From: Providencia heimbachae ATCC 35613
GTDB lineage: Bacteria; Pseudomonadota; Gammaproteobacteria; Enterobacterales; Enterobacteriaceae
Direction: 5' to 3'
Length of the DNA stretch: 64,000 bases
NCBI RefSeq assembly: GCF_001655055.1
Contig: NZ_LXEW01000048.1
Span: forward strand, 124,001 to 188,000
This document shows, one piece after another, positions 19,219 through 28,739 of the stretch; the stretch's first letter is position 1, and each line of letters starts with the position of its first letter. Under the pieces are notes generated by a model that was given only the letters and a program-made list of their open reading frames with translations, did not search any database and was not told where the DNA came from. The position numbers and the translations under genes were made by a program.

Positions 19219-19250
19219 CCGTCATACTTTTTGATTGTAAGGTATGACGG
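19219..19250. terminator. Hairpin between convergent glnB and hmp
   Basis: CCGTCATAC and GTATGACGG form a perfect 9-bp stem just after the hmp stop. No clear T-run on either side, so termination is tentative. Confidence 0.4.
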
Positions 19251-19267
19251 AAAGTCACAATGAAACG

Positions 19268-20467
19268 TTAGTTTAACGATAAAACTTTGTGTGGCCCAAA
19301 GCACTCATAGTGAATGTTATCAGGGGTGATACCCATCTCAATCAGCTGCTTTCCAACATGCTGCATAAAGCCAACAGGTCCACAAAAATAGAATTGCATA
19401 TTCGGCAGTGCTATCCAGTCTTTGACTCGTGATAAGTCCATAAATCCACTGTATTGATAATCAAATCCAGCTTTATCATTTTCTCTTGGCTGATTGAACC
19501 AAATTGCAGAATGTCCCTTTTTTTGGTTTGCCATTAATTTACTGATTTCGTGATGAAATGCGTGTACTGCGCCGTTTTCAGCCGCATGTAGCCAATTGAC
19601 TTGAGCTTGATGTGCTTGTTCAGTTAAATGATTAAGCATACTGAGCATGGGTGTTAAGCCAACACCAGCTGAAATCAATGTAACCGGGGTTTGAGGATCA
19701 ACATCAATAAAAAAGTCACCGCAAGGTGGCGCTAAATGAACAACATCACCTTCATTTAAGTTTTGATGTAAGAAGCGAGAAACGGCACCTTGATCTTCTC
19801 GTTTTACTGCAATTCGGTAGCTTTTTCCATTTGGCGAGGTAGTTAATGAGTATTGGCGAATTTCTTGGTTATCGAAACCATCATGGTTGATATAAATAGT
19901 GAGGTACTGCCCTGGGCGATAGTCAGCAACGGGCTTACCATCAACAGGAACAAATTCAAAGCTGGTAATTACATCACTTTGTTGTTGTTTACAACTGACA
20001 TGAAATTCGCGTAAACCTTCCCAACCTCCCACTTTAACTGCATTTTCGCGGTAAATATCTTCTTCACGCGCAATAAAAATATTTGCCAGCACACCATACG
20101 CTTTACCCCAAGCATCTAATGCTTCTTGTCCCGGGTTTAATAGCTCATCAATAGCACCCAATAAATTTTCACCAACAATGGGGTAATGCTCTGGTTTGAT
20201 ATTTAAACTGACATGCTTTTGTGCGATTTTTTCAACGGCGGCTATTAAAGCTTCTGGGGTTTCAATATTGACAGCATAAGCACAAATAGCATTAAACAAA
20301 GCTTCACGCTGATCACCATTCATTTGGTTTGTCATATTGAAGATATCTTTTAATTCAGGATGCTGCTTGAACATTCTGTCATAAAAGTGAGCGGTAAGTT
20401 TTGGACCTGTCGCAGCGATAGCGGGGATAGTGGATTTAACAATAGCAATAGTTTGAGTGTCTAGCAT
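19268..20467 (-). CDS. hmp: Flavohaemoprotein (nitric oxide dioxygenase)
   Basis: A 399-residue cytoplasmic enzyme that converts NO and O2 to nitrate using NAD(P)H. The N-terminal globin domain has proximal His85 ([17 protein letters not shown]) and Tyr29. An FAD domain ([11 protein letters not shown]) and an NAD-binding domain ([26 protein letters not shown]) follow. Length matches E. coli Hmp (396). AGGAG lies just before the start. NsrR normally represses it; a convincing NsrR site could not be picked out by eye, but the upstream region carries a long dyad described separately. Confidence 0.97.
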   Translation of the reverse strand: MLDTQTIAIVKSTIPAIAATGPKLTAHFYDRMFKQHPELKDIFNMTNQMNGDQREALFNAICAYAVNIETPEALIAAVEKIAQKHVSLNIKPEHYPIVGENLLGAIDELLNPGQEALDAWGKAYGVLANIFIAREEDIYRENAVKVGGWEGLREFHVSCKQQQSDVITSFEFVPVDGKPVADYRPGQYLTIYINHDGFDNQEIRQYSLTTSPNGKSYRIAVKREDQGAVSRFLHQNLNEGDVVHLAPPCGDFFIDVDPQTPVTLISAGVGLTPMLSMLNHLTEQAHQAQVNWLHAAENGAVHAFHHEISKLMANQKKGHSAIWFNQPRENDKAGFDYQYSGFMDLSRVKDWIALPNMQFYFCGPVGFMQHVGKQLIEMGITPDNIHYECFGPHKVLSLN

Positions 20468-20512
20468 GCAGGTGCTCCTGAATTATTTTCATGTTTCCCA
20501 ATTATGCTTTGA

Positions 20513-20585
20513 CGTGAATATCACTTTGCTATTCGAATGACATACTTCTGTATTTTCATTTAGATAGCGTTGTATGTTATTCACG
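20513..20585. promoter_or_regulatory. Long dyad upstream of hmp
   Basis: CGTGAATA (20513-20520) and ACATAC (20540-20545) are mirrored by GTATGT (20572-20577) plus TATTCACG (20578-20585). It begins about 45 bp upstream of the hmp start. It may be a regulator site or a chance foldback. The rest of 20468-20933 is AT-rich spacer with the glyA control region at its right end. Confidence 0.3.
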
Positions 20586-20811
20586 AAAAATAACATTTTT
20601 ATGGGAGTAACAGGGTTTATTTAAAAACATGTATTTTAAATACAACTTATAATAATTAAGGTTACTTGTAAATAGTTCAACAAATAAAATAGTGGCTAAA
20701 TAGATGTGTAATGTGAAGGGGCTAGCAAATCTAGATGTTCATCCGTCTAAAATTCAAATATAGATTATTTTATAGTAAAGCTCTTTATCACTTTTTAAGT
20801 GAAAAAAATTA

Positions 20812-20827
20812 ATGCAATCGTTTGCGT
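20812..20827 (+). promoter_or_regulatory. PurR box upstream of glyA
   Basis: ATGCAATCGTTTGCGT fits the PurR operator consensus ANGCAANCGNTTNCNT at every fixed position. It lies 107 bp upstream of the glyA start. E. coli glyA is also repressed by PurR. A promoter-like TTTACA follows near 20867. Confidence 0.8.
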
Positions 20828-20933
20828 CCATTTCATCTTTAGGGCTATCTCAAGAGTGAAAAAGAGTTTACACTGTATGTTATTGCGATGAATTTATTGT
20901 CAACATATTGAATTGCTGAGGCAGGAGAAGCGG

Positions 20934-22187
20934 ATGTTAAAGCGTGAAATGAATATTGCAGACTATGATCCACAACTATGGCAAGCCATGGAGCAAGAAG
21001 TACAACGTCAAGAAGAGCACATTGAATTAATTGCTTCCGAAAACTACACCAGTCCACGTGTTATGCAGGCTCAAGGTTCTCAGCTAACCAATAAATATGC
21101 AGAAGGCTACCCGGGCAAGCGTTATTACGGTGGCTGTGAATACGTTGATGTTGTTGAACAATTAGCGATTGATCGTGCCAAAGAGCTGTTTGGCGCTGAT
21201 TATGCAAACGTACAACCGCATTCAGGTTCGCAAGCTAACGCCGCTGTTTATATGGCACTGCTACAACCCGGTGATACTGTGTTAGGTATGAACTTAGCTC
21301 AGGGCGGCCACTTAACCCACGGTTCACCCGTCAACTTCTCCGGTAAACTGTACAATATCGTCCCTTACGGTATTGATGAAAGTGGTAAAATTGACTACGA
21401 AGACATTAAAATACAAGCTGAAAAACACCAACCAAAAATGATTATTGGTGGTTTCTCTGCTTATTCTGGTCTAGTTGATTGGGCTAAAATGCGTGAAATT
21501 GCCGACAGTGTTGGCGCATATCTATTTGTTGATATGGCTCACGTGGCCGGTCTGATTGCTGCAGATGTTTACCCAAACCCAGTTCCACATGCTCACGTTG
21601 TGACAACAACAACCCATAAAACTTTAGCAGGCCCACGTGGTGGTTTAATCCTTGCTAAAGGTGGCGATGAAGAGCTGTATAAAAAGATTAACTCTGCGGT
21701 ATTCCCAGGTTCACAAGGCGGCCCTTTAATGCATGTTATTGCAGGTAAAGCGGTTGCACTAAAAGAAGCAATGGAACCAGAGTTTAAAGTTTACCAGCAA
21801 AAAGTCGCTAAAAATGCGAAAGCTATGGTGGAAATTTTCCAACAACGCGGCTACAAAGTGGTTTCTAATGGTACTGAAAATCACCTATTCCTAGTGGACT
21901 TAGTTGATAAAGATATTACAGGTAAAGATGCAGATGCCGCTCTTGGCCGTGCTAATATCACCGTTAATAAAAATAGTGTACCGAATGATCCTAAGAGCCC
22001 GTTTGTTACTTCAGGTGTTCGTATTGGTTCACCGGCTATTACGCGCCGTGGCTTCACCGAAGCTGATGCACGTGAGCTAGCAGGTTGGATGTGTGATATC
22101 CTAGATAACCTCAATGATGAAGCGACCATTGAGCGCGTTAAACAAAAAGTATTAGCAATTTGCAAAAAATACCCAGTCTACGCATAA
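20934..22187 (+). CDS. glyA: Serine hydroxymethyltransferase
   Basis: A 417-residue PLP enzyme converting serine and tetrahydrofolate to glycine and methylene-THF, the main one-carbon source. Lys229 in [16 protein letters not shown] holds PLP, and the N-terminal [10 protein letters not shown] and [15 protein letters not shown] motifs are present. Length equals E. coli GlyA. The start MLKREMN has GGAG 6 nt upstream; the seven codons before it are not needed. A PurR box upstream links it to purine supply, the same pathway as purL earlier in the window. Confidence 0.98.
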   Translation: MLKREMNIADYDPQLWQAMEQEVQRQEEHIELIASENYTSPRVMQAQGSQLTNKYAEGYPGKRYYGGCEYVDVVEQLAIDRAKELFGADYANVQPHSGSQANAAVYMALLQPGDTVLGMNLAQGGHLTHGSPVNFSGKLYNIVPYGIDESGKIDYEDIKIQAEKHQPKMIIGGFSAYSGLVDWAKMREIADSVGAYLFVDMAHVAGLIAADVYPNPVPHAHVVTTTTHKTLAGPRGGLILAKGGDEELYKKINSAVFPGSQGGPLMHVIAGKAVALKEAMEPEFKVYQQKVAKNAKAMVEIFQQRGYKVVSNGTENHLFLVDLVDKDITGKDADAALGRANITVNKNSVPNDPKSPFVTSGVRIGSPAITRRGFTEADARELAGWMCDILDNLNDEATIERVKQKVLAICKKYPVYA

Positions 22188-22207
22188 TTTAGTTTAAACA
22201 GTTTCTT

Positions 22208-22243
22208 AAACCCGCTTCTACACTTTGTATGAGCGGGTTTTTT
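22208..22243 (+). terminator. glyA terminator
   Basis: AAACCCGCT (22208-22216) pairs with AGCGGGTTT (22232-22240), followed by a T-run. It ends just 24 nt before the hcaT start. Confidence 0.9.
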
Positions 22244-22266
22244 GCTTTCAAAATAAGGGAGGAGTG

Positions 22267-23418
22267 ATGGTTATTCCATCAACGCGTTGGCTAGCTATTG
22301 ATTATTTTACCTATTTTTTTGCCTACAGTATTTTCTTACCTTTTTGGTCAGTGTGGCTACAGGGAGAGGGTATTGATGCAGAAATGATTGGTGTTTTACT
22401 GGGTGTAGGGTTGGCCGCTCGTTTTCTTGGCGCGATGTTTATTACGCCTTTAGTTAAAGAACCCTCGACATTAATTACAGCGCTAAGAATATTAGCCGCA
22501 CTGTCTTTACTTTTTTCTGTCGGTTTTGCCTTTGGATCGCATTGGGCATGGCTATTATTTGTGATGATAGGCTTTAACCTATTTTTTGCCCCAATGGTTC
22601 CTTTGGGGGATTCACTTGCTGGAACATGGCAAAAGCAATTTACTTTTGATTACGGAAAAATTCGCGTTTGGGGCTCCATCGCCTTTATTATCGGCTCGTC
22701 ATTGATGGGGTATCTGGCTGGCGTTTGGGGGCATAAAGCCATCATGATGGCGCTGATTATCAGTTGCTTAGCGATGCTACTTGCGGCGATGTTAAAGCCT
22801 GCAATCATGCCATCGGGAGCTGCAAAAATCGAAGGCACATCCAAAATTACTTTTAAACAACTGGTCGCCGATAAAAACGTGGTCAGATTTTTGGTTTGTG
22901 TCACGTTATTACAAGGGGCTCATGCGGCTTACTATGGCTTTGCTTCATTATTTTGGAAAGAAGCAGGTTATTCTGACTTAGTTATTGGTAATTTATGGTC
23001 ATTGGGTGTTGTGGCGGAAGTGATCGTTTTTATGCTAAGCCATCGTTTATTCCGTCGTTGGAGTGCGCGTAATTTACTCTTACTTTCCGCATTTTGTGGA
23101 ATAATCCGTTGGGGGTTGATGGGCGCCTTTACAACATTACCGATACTGGTTGTTGTGCAAATATTGCATAGTGGCACATTTACCGTTTGCCATCTCGCTG
23201 CAATGCGGTTTATTAGTGCTCGAAAAGAAAATGAAATCATTCCATTGCAGGGCGTTTACTCTGCATTGGCAACCGGAGGTGGGTTGGCGATTATTACGAT
23301 CATTGTTGGTTATATCTACGAGCGAGCACCTGCAAATCATGGGGTCGTATTTTATTTAATGGCGTTATTAGCTGTCCCTGCCTTGTTTATTCGGCCTAAA
23401 GTGACAGCACAGGCGTGA
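22267..23418 (+). CDS. hcaT: MFS transporter HcaT (putative 3-phenylpropionate permease)
   Basis: A 383-residue, 12-segment major facilitator matching E. coli HcaT along its length (STRWLAIDYFTYFFAYSIFLPFWSVWL, LLQGAHAAYYGF, HSGTFTVCHLAAMRFISAR). The start MVIPSTRW has GGGAGGAG upstream; a longer frame would start inside the glyA terminator. In E. coli it adjoins the hca catabolic operon. No hca genes lie here, so the substrate is uncertain. The family also contains nucleoside-type transporters (LacY/NupG-like). Confidence 0.85.
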   Translation: MVIPSTRWLAIDYFTYFFAYSIFLPFWSVWLQGEGIDAEMIGVLLGVGLAARFLGAMFITPLVKEPSTLITALRILAALSLLFSVGFAFGSHWAWLLFVMIGFNLFFAPMVPLGDSLAGTWQKQFTFDYGKIRVWGSIAFIIGSSLMGYLAGVWGHKAIMMALIISCLAMLLAAMLKPAIMPSGAAKIEGTSKITFKQLVADKNVVRFLVCVTLLQGAHAAYYGFASLFWKEAGYSDLVIGNLWSLGVVAEVIVFMLSHRLFRRWSARNLLLLSAFCGIIRWGLMGAFTTLPILVVVQILHSGTFTVCHLAAMRFISARKENEIIPLQGVYSALATGGGLAIITIIVGYIYERAPANHGVVFYLMALLAVPALFIRPKVTAQA

Positions 23419-23491
23419 TAGATGCACAACAACATTGACTATTTTCTGAGAGTAAAGGAAGTAGAGGAATAAGACGGTGGTGCTTTATCTT

Positions 23492-23522
23492 GTCAGTAGC
23501 CTTTAACAACAGGGCTACTGAC
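23492..23522. terminator. Hairpin between convergent hcaT and suhB
   Basis: GTCAGTAGCC and GGCTACTGAC form a perfect 10-bp stem with an 11-nt loop. T content afterwards is weak on both strands; probably a bidirectional 3'-end hairpin. Confidence 0.5.
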
Positions 23523-23560
23523 AAATTGTTTAAATTAAATCTAAACAATAGAGACTTAAA

Positions 23561-24364
23561 TTAACGCTTTAATGCTTCAGACAAGTCATCACGCATGGTT
23601 GCAAGAATATCTTTAACCACGCGAGGGTTACCTGCAACTAGGTTACCAGAAGCTAGATAGTTATGATTACCAACGAAGTCAGTGACAATCGCACCAGACT
23701 CACGAGCAATCAGCTCACCGCCTAAGAAATCCCAAGGTTTTAAGCCAATTTCATAGTAAGCATCAACACGGCCAGCGGCAACGTAACATAAATCCAAAGC
23801 TGCGGATCCTGTACGGCGGAAATCTGCGCATTCAACAAACAGTTTGCTCATGATATTCATGTATGCAGTTGCGTGTTGTTTTTGTTTGAAAGGAAAACCC
23901 GTGGCGATGATCGTTCCTTCAATGTTTTTTGCATCTGCAACACGCAACCGGAAGCCGTTAAGTTGAGCGCCTTGACCACGTGTAGCTGTAAATAATTCAT
24001 TACGCATTGGGTCATAAACGACAGCGACTTCTGTACGGCCTTTAAGGCGTACAGCGATAGAGACAGCAAAATGAGGGAGGCGTCTTATGAAATTGGTGGT
24101 GCCATCCAGTGGATCTATTACCCATTGAATATCGTCATCTTTACCGAGTAATTCACCACTTTCTTCTGTGATGATAGTGTGGTCTGGGTAAGATTTACGA
24201 ATGACTTCAATAATTAATCGCTCTGATTCTCGGTCAATGTTGGTAACAAAATCGTTGGTACCTTTTTTAGTTACTTCAATGTTTTGAGGCGTTTCATAGT
24301 GTTTAGCTATGAGATTACCGGCCTTACGTGCGGCACGTATGGCGATGTTAAGCATCGGATGCAT
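23561..24364 (-). CDS. suhB: Inositol monophosphatase / Nus-factor SuhB
   Basis: A 267-residue metal-dependent phosphatase that also acts in ribosomal RNA antitermination complexes with NusA. Metal-binding motifs are ITEESGE, WVIDPLDGTTNF and the C-terminal KPWDFLGGELI. It aligns end to end with E. coli SuhB (MHPMLNI to SEALKR). It is divergent from trmJ, as in E. coli. Confidence 0.97.
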   Translation of the reverse strand: MHPMLNIAIRAARKAGNLIAKHYETPQNIEVTKKGTNDFVTNIDRESERLIIEVIRKSYPDHTIITEESGELLGKDDDIQWVIDPLDGTTNFIRRLPHFAVSIAVRLKGRTEVAVVYDPMRNELFTATRGQGAQLNGFRLRVADAKNIEGTIIATGFPFKQKQHATAYMNIMSKLFVECADFRRTGSAALDLCYVAAGRVDAYYEIGLKPWDFLGGELIARESGAIVTDFVGNHNYLASGNLVAGNPRVVKDILATMRDDLSEALKR

Positions 24365-24489
24365 GGGCTTTTTCCACTGGAATGTTAAAGAACGAAAAAC
24401 TAGAGTGCGCGGATTATATAGATGTTCGTCACAATAAGCAATTTTGTGTTAAACTATCGCGATAATTTTTTCATCATAATGTGTAAACC

Positions 24490-25221
24490 ATGCTAGATAA
24501 TATTCGTATCGTTCTTGTTGAAACCTCACACACTGGCAATATGGGCTCTACTGCCCGAGCTATGAAAACCATGGGGCTTTCAAATCTGTATTTAGTTAAT
24601 CCGCTAGTTCAACCAGATTCTCACTCAATTGCACTTTCTGCCGGCGCCAGTGATGTTATCGGCAATGCGACGATTGTTAATACCCTCGATGAAGCCTTAG
24701 AGGGTTGTAAATTAGTTATCGGAACAAGTGCTCGCTCCCGTACATTATCGTGGCCAATGGTTGAGCCGAGAGAGTGTGGTGTCAAAGCGGTTAATCAAGC
24801 CAAAGAATCACCCGTGGCTATTGTTTTTGGTCGCGAACGAGTGGGGCTGACCAATGAAGAATTACAAAAATGCCAATATCACCTTTATATTCCTACCAAT
24901 CCTGAATATGGCTCATTAAACTTAGCAATGGCTGTGCAATTAGCTAGCTACGAAATCCGTATGGCTTATTTAGCGATGGATGAAAAAAATGCCGTGTTAT
25001 CAGAAGTTGATGAGGTAGAATATCCACCATCTGAAGATGTTGAACGTTTCTATGTACATTTGGAAAGCGTATTAAATGAGTCAGGCTTCATTCGTAAAGC
25101 GCATCCAGGTTTGATCATGAGCAAATTACGTCGCTTATTTACCCGTGCTCATATAGAAACCCAAGAGTTACATATCCTGCGGGGTATCTTAACATCAATG
25201 GAAAAATGGGCGAAAAAGTGA
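24490..25221 (+). CDS. trmJ: tRNA (Cm32/Um32) 2'-O-methyltransferase
   Basis: A 243-residue SPOUT-class enzyme that methylates ribose 32 of tRNA using SAM. The trefoil-knot motifs are [14 protein letters not shown] near the N-terminus, [15 protein letters not shown] in the middle and [21 protein letters not shown]. It is the gene immediately before iscR, with the first IscR box beginning 30 nt after its stop codon, as in E. coli. Confidence 0.96.
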   Translation: MLDNIRIVLVETSHTGNMGSTARAMKTMGLSNLYLVNPLVQPDSHSIALSAGASDVIGNATIVNTLDEALEGCKLVIGTSARSRTLSWPMVEPRECGVKAVNQAKESPVAIVFGRERVGLTNEELQKCQYHLYIPTNPEYGSLNLAMAVQLASYEIRMAYLAMDEKNAVLSEVDEVEYPPSEDVERFYVHLESVLNESGFIRKAHPGLIMSKLRRLFTRAHIETQELHILRGILTSMEKWAKK

Positions 25222-25251
25222 GGTTAAATCCAAGGTAAAAACCCGTGAATA

Positions 25252-25309
25252 ATACTTGAGTAAATTAGTCAGGTAAATAGTTGACTAAATTAGTCGGGAA
25301 TGACACAAT
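25252..25309 (+). promoter_or_regulatory. iscR promoter with two type-1 IscR boxes
   Basis: Box 1 (25252-25275) and box 2 (25277-25300) each fit the 24-bp type-1 IscR consensus ATASYYGACTRWWWYAGTCRRSTA. Box 2 deviates at one position near its end; box 1 has one change (GAGT for GACT). A sigma70 promoter overlaps: -35 TTGACT (25281-25286) lies inside box 2 and -10 CACAAT (25304-25309) follows a 17-bp spacer. Holo-IscR bound here would repress the operon, as in E. coli. Confidence 0.9.
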
Positions 25310-25340
25310 TAGCACATATTTTACCATGGAGTATTACGTT

Positions 25341-25838
25341 ATGAGACTCACTTCCAAAGGGCGTTATGCAGTAACTGCGATGTTAGATGTTGCGTTACAC
25401 TCTCAGACAGGTCCAGTACCTTTAGCTGACATTTCTGAACGTCAGGGGATTTCCCTCTCTTATCTTGAGCAACTGTTCTCTCGTTTACGCAAAAATGAGC
25501 TCGTTTCTAGTGTTCGTGGCCCCGGTGGCGGCTATCTACTAGGTCGAGGTCCAGACCAAATTTTTGTTGCTGAAGTAATTGCTGCGGTTGATGAATCAGT
25601 CGATGCAACGCGTTGTCAAGGCAATAAAGAAGGTTGCCAAAATGGCGATCGCTGCTTAACACATGCATTGTGGCGTGATTTGAGTGATAGAATTTCTGAT
25701 TTTCTTAGTAGTATCAGCCTTGATGAGCTGGTTAAAAATCAAGAAGTGATGGTTGTCGCTGACAGACAAGATAATGAAAAGCGTAAAACTGTGCCAAATG
25801 GTATTTCGCCAGAATCAATTATCAATGTACGTGCTTGA
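25341..25838 (+). CDS. iscR: Fe-S cluster assembly transcription factor IscR
   Basis: A 165-residue Rrf2-family regulator with an N-terminal winged helix ([34 protein letters not shown]) and a [2Fe-2S] site of Cys92, Cys99, Cys105 and His108. The first Cys pair is separated by six residues (CQGNKEGC), one more than in E. coli (CQGKGGC). When loaded with a cluster it represses this operon. The start has GGAG 9 nt upstream; the preceding in-frame codons overlap the promoter and are not translated. Confidence 0.97.
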   Translation: MRLTSKGRYAVTAMLDVALHSQTGPVPLADISERQGISLSYLEQLFSRLRKNELVSSVRGPGGGYLLGRGPDQIFVAEVIAAVDESVDATRCQGNKEGCQNGDRCLTHALWRDLSDRISDFLSSISLDELVKNQEVMVVADRQDNEKRKTVPNGISPESIINVRA

Positions 25839-25892
25839 TTAAGCAAAATTTATTTAGATTTAAGCTTTATAAAATATTAAAAAATTGCAGTT

Positions 25893-25946
25893 GATACAGG
25901 AAATGGTGAGAAATTGCACTAACAGACAAATTCCACCATTTGTATC
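25893..25946 (+). promoter_or_regulatory. Stem-loop between iscR and iscS
   Basis: GATAC (25893-25897) plus AAATGGTG (25901-25908) pair with CACCATTT (25934-25941) plus GTATC (25942-25946), leaving only a 3-nt bulge. A second small stem AAAGG/CCTTT runs into the iscS ribosome binding site. In E. coli a structure at this place protects the iscR part when RyhB and RNase E remove iscSUA mRNA. Confidence 0.6.
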
Positions 25947-25994
25947 TTTAAAAATTAAAGGCAAAGATGTCTTGTCCTTTGGAGTATGTGAGCA

Positions 25995-27209
25995 ATGAAA
26001 TTACCAATTTATCTTGATTATTCAGCGACAACGCCGGTTGATCCTCGCGTAGCTGAAAAAATGATGCAATGCCTAACGATGGATGGGGTTTTTGGTAACC
26101 CAGCTTCTCGTTCCCACCGTTTCGGTTGGCAAGCAGAAGAAGCCGTTGATATTGCACGTAACCAGATCGCAGAATTAGTAAATGCTGATCCACGTGAAAT
26201 CGTATTTACATCAGGGGCAACGGAATCTGATAACTTAGCGATTAAAGGTGCGGCTAATTTCTATAAAAAGAAAGGCAACCACATTATTACGTGTAAAACA
26301 GAACATAAAGCGGTTCTTGATACTTGTCGCCAATTAGAGCGCGAAGGTTTTGAAGTGACATATTTGGCACCTCAAAGCAACGGTATCATTGATATGAAAG
26401 AGCTAGAAGCCGCAATGCGTGAAGAAACAATCCTCGTTTCTATTATGCATGTGAATAATGAAATCGGTGTTGTTCAGGATATTGAAGCGATTGGCGAATT
26501 ATGTCGCAGCCGCGGAATTATTTTCCACGTTGATGCAACACAAAGTGTGGGCAAACTACCTATTGATTTACCTTCATTAAAAGTTGACCTCATGTCATTT
26601 TCTGCACATAAATTGTATGGCCCTATGGGTATCGGTGCTTTGTATGTGCGCCGTAAGCCTCGTATTCGCATTGAAGCACAGCAACACGGTGGCGGCCATG
26701 AGCGCGGTATGCGTTCAGGAACATTACCTGTTCACCAGATCGTCGGCATGGGTGAAGCTTATCGTATCGCAAAAGTGGAAATGGCTGAAGAATCTGAACG
26801 TTTACGTGGGTTACGTTTGCGTTTATGGAATGGCATTAAAGATATCGAAGAAGTTTACCTCAATGGTGATTTAGAAAACGGTGCGCCGCATATTCTGAAC
26901 GTCAGCTTCAACTATGTTGAAGGTGAATCATTGATGATGTCACTAAAAGATTTGGCGGTATCTTCAGGCTCTGCTTGTACTTCTGCCAGCCTAGAACCTT
27001 CTTATGTACTTCGTGCTTTAGGGATGAACGATGAGCTAGCACACAGCTCAATCCGCTTTTCTTTGGGTCGTTTTACCACCGAAGAAGAAATTGACTATGC
27101 AATCAAAATGATTCATGGCGCAATTGGCCATTTACGCGAACTGTCTCCTTTATGGGATATGTTCAAAGAAGGCGTAGATCTTAACAGCATCGAATGGTCT
27201 CACCATTAA
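25995..27209 (+). CDS. iscS: Cysteine desulfurase IscS
   Basis: A 404-residue class-V aminotransferase-fold PLP enzyme taking sulfur from cysteine for Fe-S clusters, thiamine and tRNA thiolation. PLP lysine is Lys206 ([10 protein letters not shown]); the persulfide-carrying Cys328 is in [17 protein letters not shown]. His104 is in KTEHKAV. Length is exactly that of E. coli IscS. It passes sulfur to IscU, whose gene starts 24 nt later. Confidence 0.99.
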   Translation: MKLPIYLDYSATTPVDPRVAEKMMQCLTMDGVFGNPASRSHRFGWQAEEAVDIARNQIAELVNADPREIVFTSGATESDNLAIKGAANFYKKKGNHIITCKTEHKAVLDTCRQLEREGFEVTYLAPQSNGIIDMKELEAAMREETILVSIMHVNNEIGVVQDIEAIGELCRSRGIIFHVDATQSVGKLPIDLPSLKVDLMSFSAHKLYGPMGIGALYVRRKPRIRIEAQQHGGGHERGMRSGTLPVHQIVGMGEAYRIAKVEMAEESERLRGLRLRLWNGIKDIEEVYLNGDLENGAPHILNVSFNYVEGESLMMSLKDLAVSSGSACTSASLEPSYVLRALGMNDELAHSSIRFSLGRFTTEEEIDYAIKMIHGAIGHLRELSPLWDMFKEGVDLNSIEWSHH

Positions 27210-27233
27210 TCAGACGGTTTCAGGAGTTTAAAA

Positions 27234-27620
27234 ATGGCTTACAGTGAAAAAGTTATCGATCATTATGAAAATCCACGCAACGTGGGCTCATTTGACAACA
27301 GTGACCCAAGTGTCGGTAGTGGAATGGTAGGCGCGCCTGCTTGTGGTGATGTCATGAAGTTACAGATTAAAGTAAATGATGACGGTATTATCGAAGATGC
27401 GCGTTTTAAAACGTATGGCTGCGGCTCAGCAATTGCATCAAGCTCGCTGGTTACTGAGTGGATGAAAGGCAAAAGCTTAGACGAAGCTGAATCAATCAAA
27501 AATACAGCCATTGCAGAAGAGTTAGAGTTGCCACCAGTGAAAATTCACTGTTCAATTTTAGCGGAAGATGCAATTAAAGCTGCTATTGCAGATTATAAAA
27601 GCAAACGCCAAAGCAAATAA
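27234..27620 (+). CDS. iscU: Fe-S cluster scaffold IscU
   Basis: A 128-residue scaffold on which new [2Fe-2S] clusters are built. The three ligand Cys are Cys37 (GAPACGDV), Cys63 (YGCGSAIA) and Cys106 (KIHCSIL). The LPPVK motif that HscA recognises is present (ELPPVKIHC). RBS CAGGAG precedes it. It works with IscS, HscA and HscB. Confidence 0.99.
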   Translation: MAYSEKVIDHYENPRNVGSFDNSDPSVGSGMVGAPACGDVMKLQIKVNDDGIIEDARFKTYGCGSAIASSSLVTEWMKGKSLDEAESIKNTAIAEELELPPVKIHCSILAEDAIKAAIADYKSKRQSK

Positions 27621-27713
27621 TGCTTTAATACCGGTTTGCAAGGGTTGCTAGCGTCGATACGATAAAAAATAAAAATACGCAACTTTGTAACTGATAGGTA
27701 TAGTTTTAATTTG

Positions 27714-27758
27714 AAGGCGGATGCTACTAAATCAATAGCATCTGCCTTACTTGTTTTT
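27714..27758 (+). terminator. Terminator-like hairpin between iscU and iscA
   Basis: AAGGCGGATGCTA (27714-27726) pairs with TAGCATCTGCCTT (27736-27748), 13 bp with one G-U pair, followed by TTGTTTTT. It ends 15 nt before the iscA start codon. A -10-like TATAGT (27699-27704) lies just upstream, so it could instead be the 5' stem of an iscA-initiating transcript. Confidence 0.7.
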
Positions 27759-27773
27759 AATGTGAGGTTCGCA

Positions 27774-28097
27774 ATGTCTATTTCTCTTACAGAAAGTGCA
27801 GCGCAACGTATTCAATCTTTTTTACACAATCGTGGCAAAGGTGAAGGCTTGCGTTTGGGTGTAAGAACTTCGGGTTGTTCTGGTATGGCTTATGTTCTTG
27901 AGTTTGCCGATATCATCAATGAAGAAGACACAGTTTTCGAAGATAAAGGTGTAAAAGTTATCGTCGATGGTAAAAGTATTGTTTATCTTGACGGTACTGA
28001 GTTGGATTTTGTCAAAGAAGGCTTAAACGAAGGGTTTAAATTTAATAACCCTAACGTTGATAGTGAATGCGGATGTGGTGAAAGTTTTCACGTATAA
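27774..28097 (+). CDS. iscA: Fe-S assembly A-type carrier IscA
   Basis: A 107-residue A-type carrier that receives and delivers clusters. Conserved Cys35 ([14 protein letters not shown]) and the C-terminal CGCG motif ([11 protein letters not shown]) are present. The start MSISLTE has GAGG upstream; the longer frame would include the upstream hairpin and is rejected. The iscU-iscA spacer is 153 nt, far longer than in E. coli. Confidence 0.97.
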   Translation: MSISLTESAAQRIQSFLHNRGKGEGLRLGVRTSGCSGMAYVLEFADIINEEDTVFEDKGVKVIVDGKSIVYLDGTELDFVKEGLNEGFKFNNPNVDSECGCGESFHV

Positions 28098-28126
28098 TCT
28101 CTTCTTATCAAAATAATTTCCAATCA

Positions 28127-28176
28127 ATACACCTACGTAGATTAATCGTCGCTAATAGGTTAATCAGTAGGGGTAT
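28127..28176 (+). other. Stem-loop between iscA and hscB
   Basis: ATACACCTAC plus GATTAA pair with TTAATC plus GTAGGGGTAT around a 14-nt loop, with one internal mismatch and a small bulge. There is no T-run, so an mRNA processing or stability role is more likely than termination. Confidence 0.5.
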
Positions 28177-28205
28177 AGGTAACCGGTTCGAGAAACTGAG
28201 CACTT

Positions 28206-28727
28206 ATGGATTACTTTACTCTTTTTGGGTTAACGCCCACATATGCGATTGATAACGAACAGCTAACACTTCGCTATCAGGATTTACAGCGTCAGTACCA
28301 TCCCGATCGTTTTGCTACCTGTTCAGAGCAGGAAAAATTGCAAACACTTCAACATGCTGCGACCATCAATGCAGCCTATCAAGCTCTTCGTCATCCGCTT
28401 AAACGTGCCGAATATATGCTGTTGCGCCAAGGTATCGACATTAATAATGAGCAACACACAATGCATGATACGGTATTTTTGATGGAGCAATTAGAGTTGC
28501 GTGAGGAGCTTGATAATATCGAAAATAGCCCAGAAGCGCTCGATCGCCTGACTGTATTTATGAAAAATGTCAAACAGATGCAGCAGACACGCAGTGCCTT
28601 GATGGTCACTCAGCTTGATGCCATGCAATGGGAGCAAGCGGCAGATACAGTGCGTAAATTGCGTTTTCTCGACAAGTTACAGCAACAGGCTGGGCAGATC
28701 GAAGAACAGTTACTGGACGATTTTTAA
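28206..28727 (+). CDS. hscB: Fe-S co-chaperone HscB (Hsc20)
   Basis: A 173-residue J-protein. The N-terminal J-domain carries the HPD motif (YHPDRF, residues 32-34), which stimulates HscA ATPase. The C-terminal three-helix domain ([10 protein letters not shown]) binds IscU. Stop is 12 nt before hscA. Confidence 0.97.
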   Translation: MDYFTLFGLTPTYAIDNEQLTLRYQDLQRQYHPDRFATCSEQEKLQTLQHAATINAAYQALRHPLKRAEYMLLRQGIDINNEQHTMHDTVFLMEQLELREELDNIENSPEALDRLTVFMKNVKQMQQTRSALMVTQLDAMQWEQAADTVRKLRFLDKLQQQAGQIEEQLLDDF

Positions 28728-28739
28728 GAGAAAACGATT

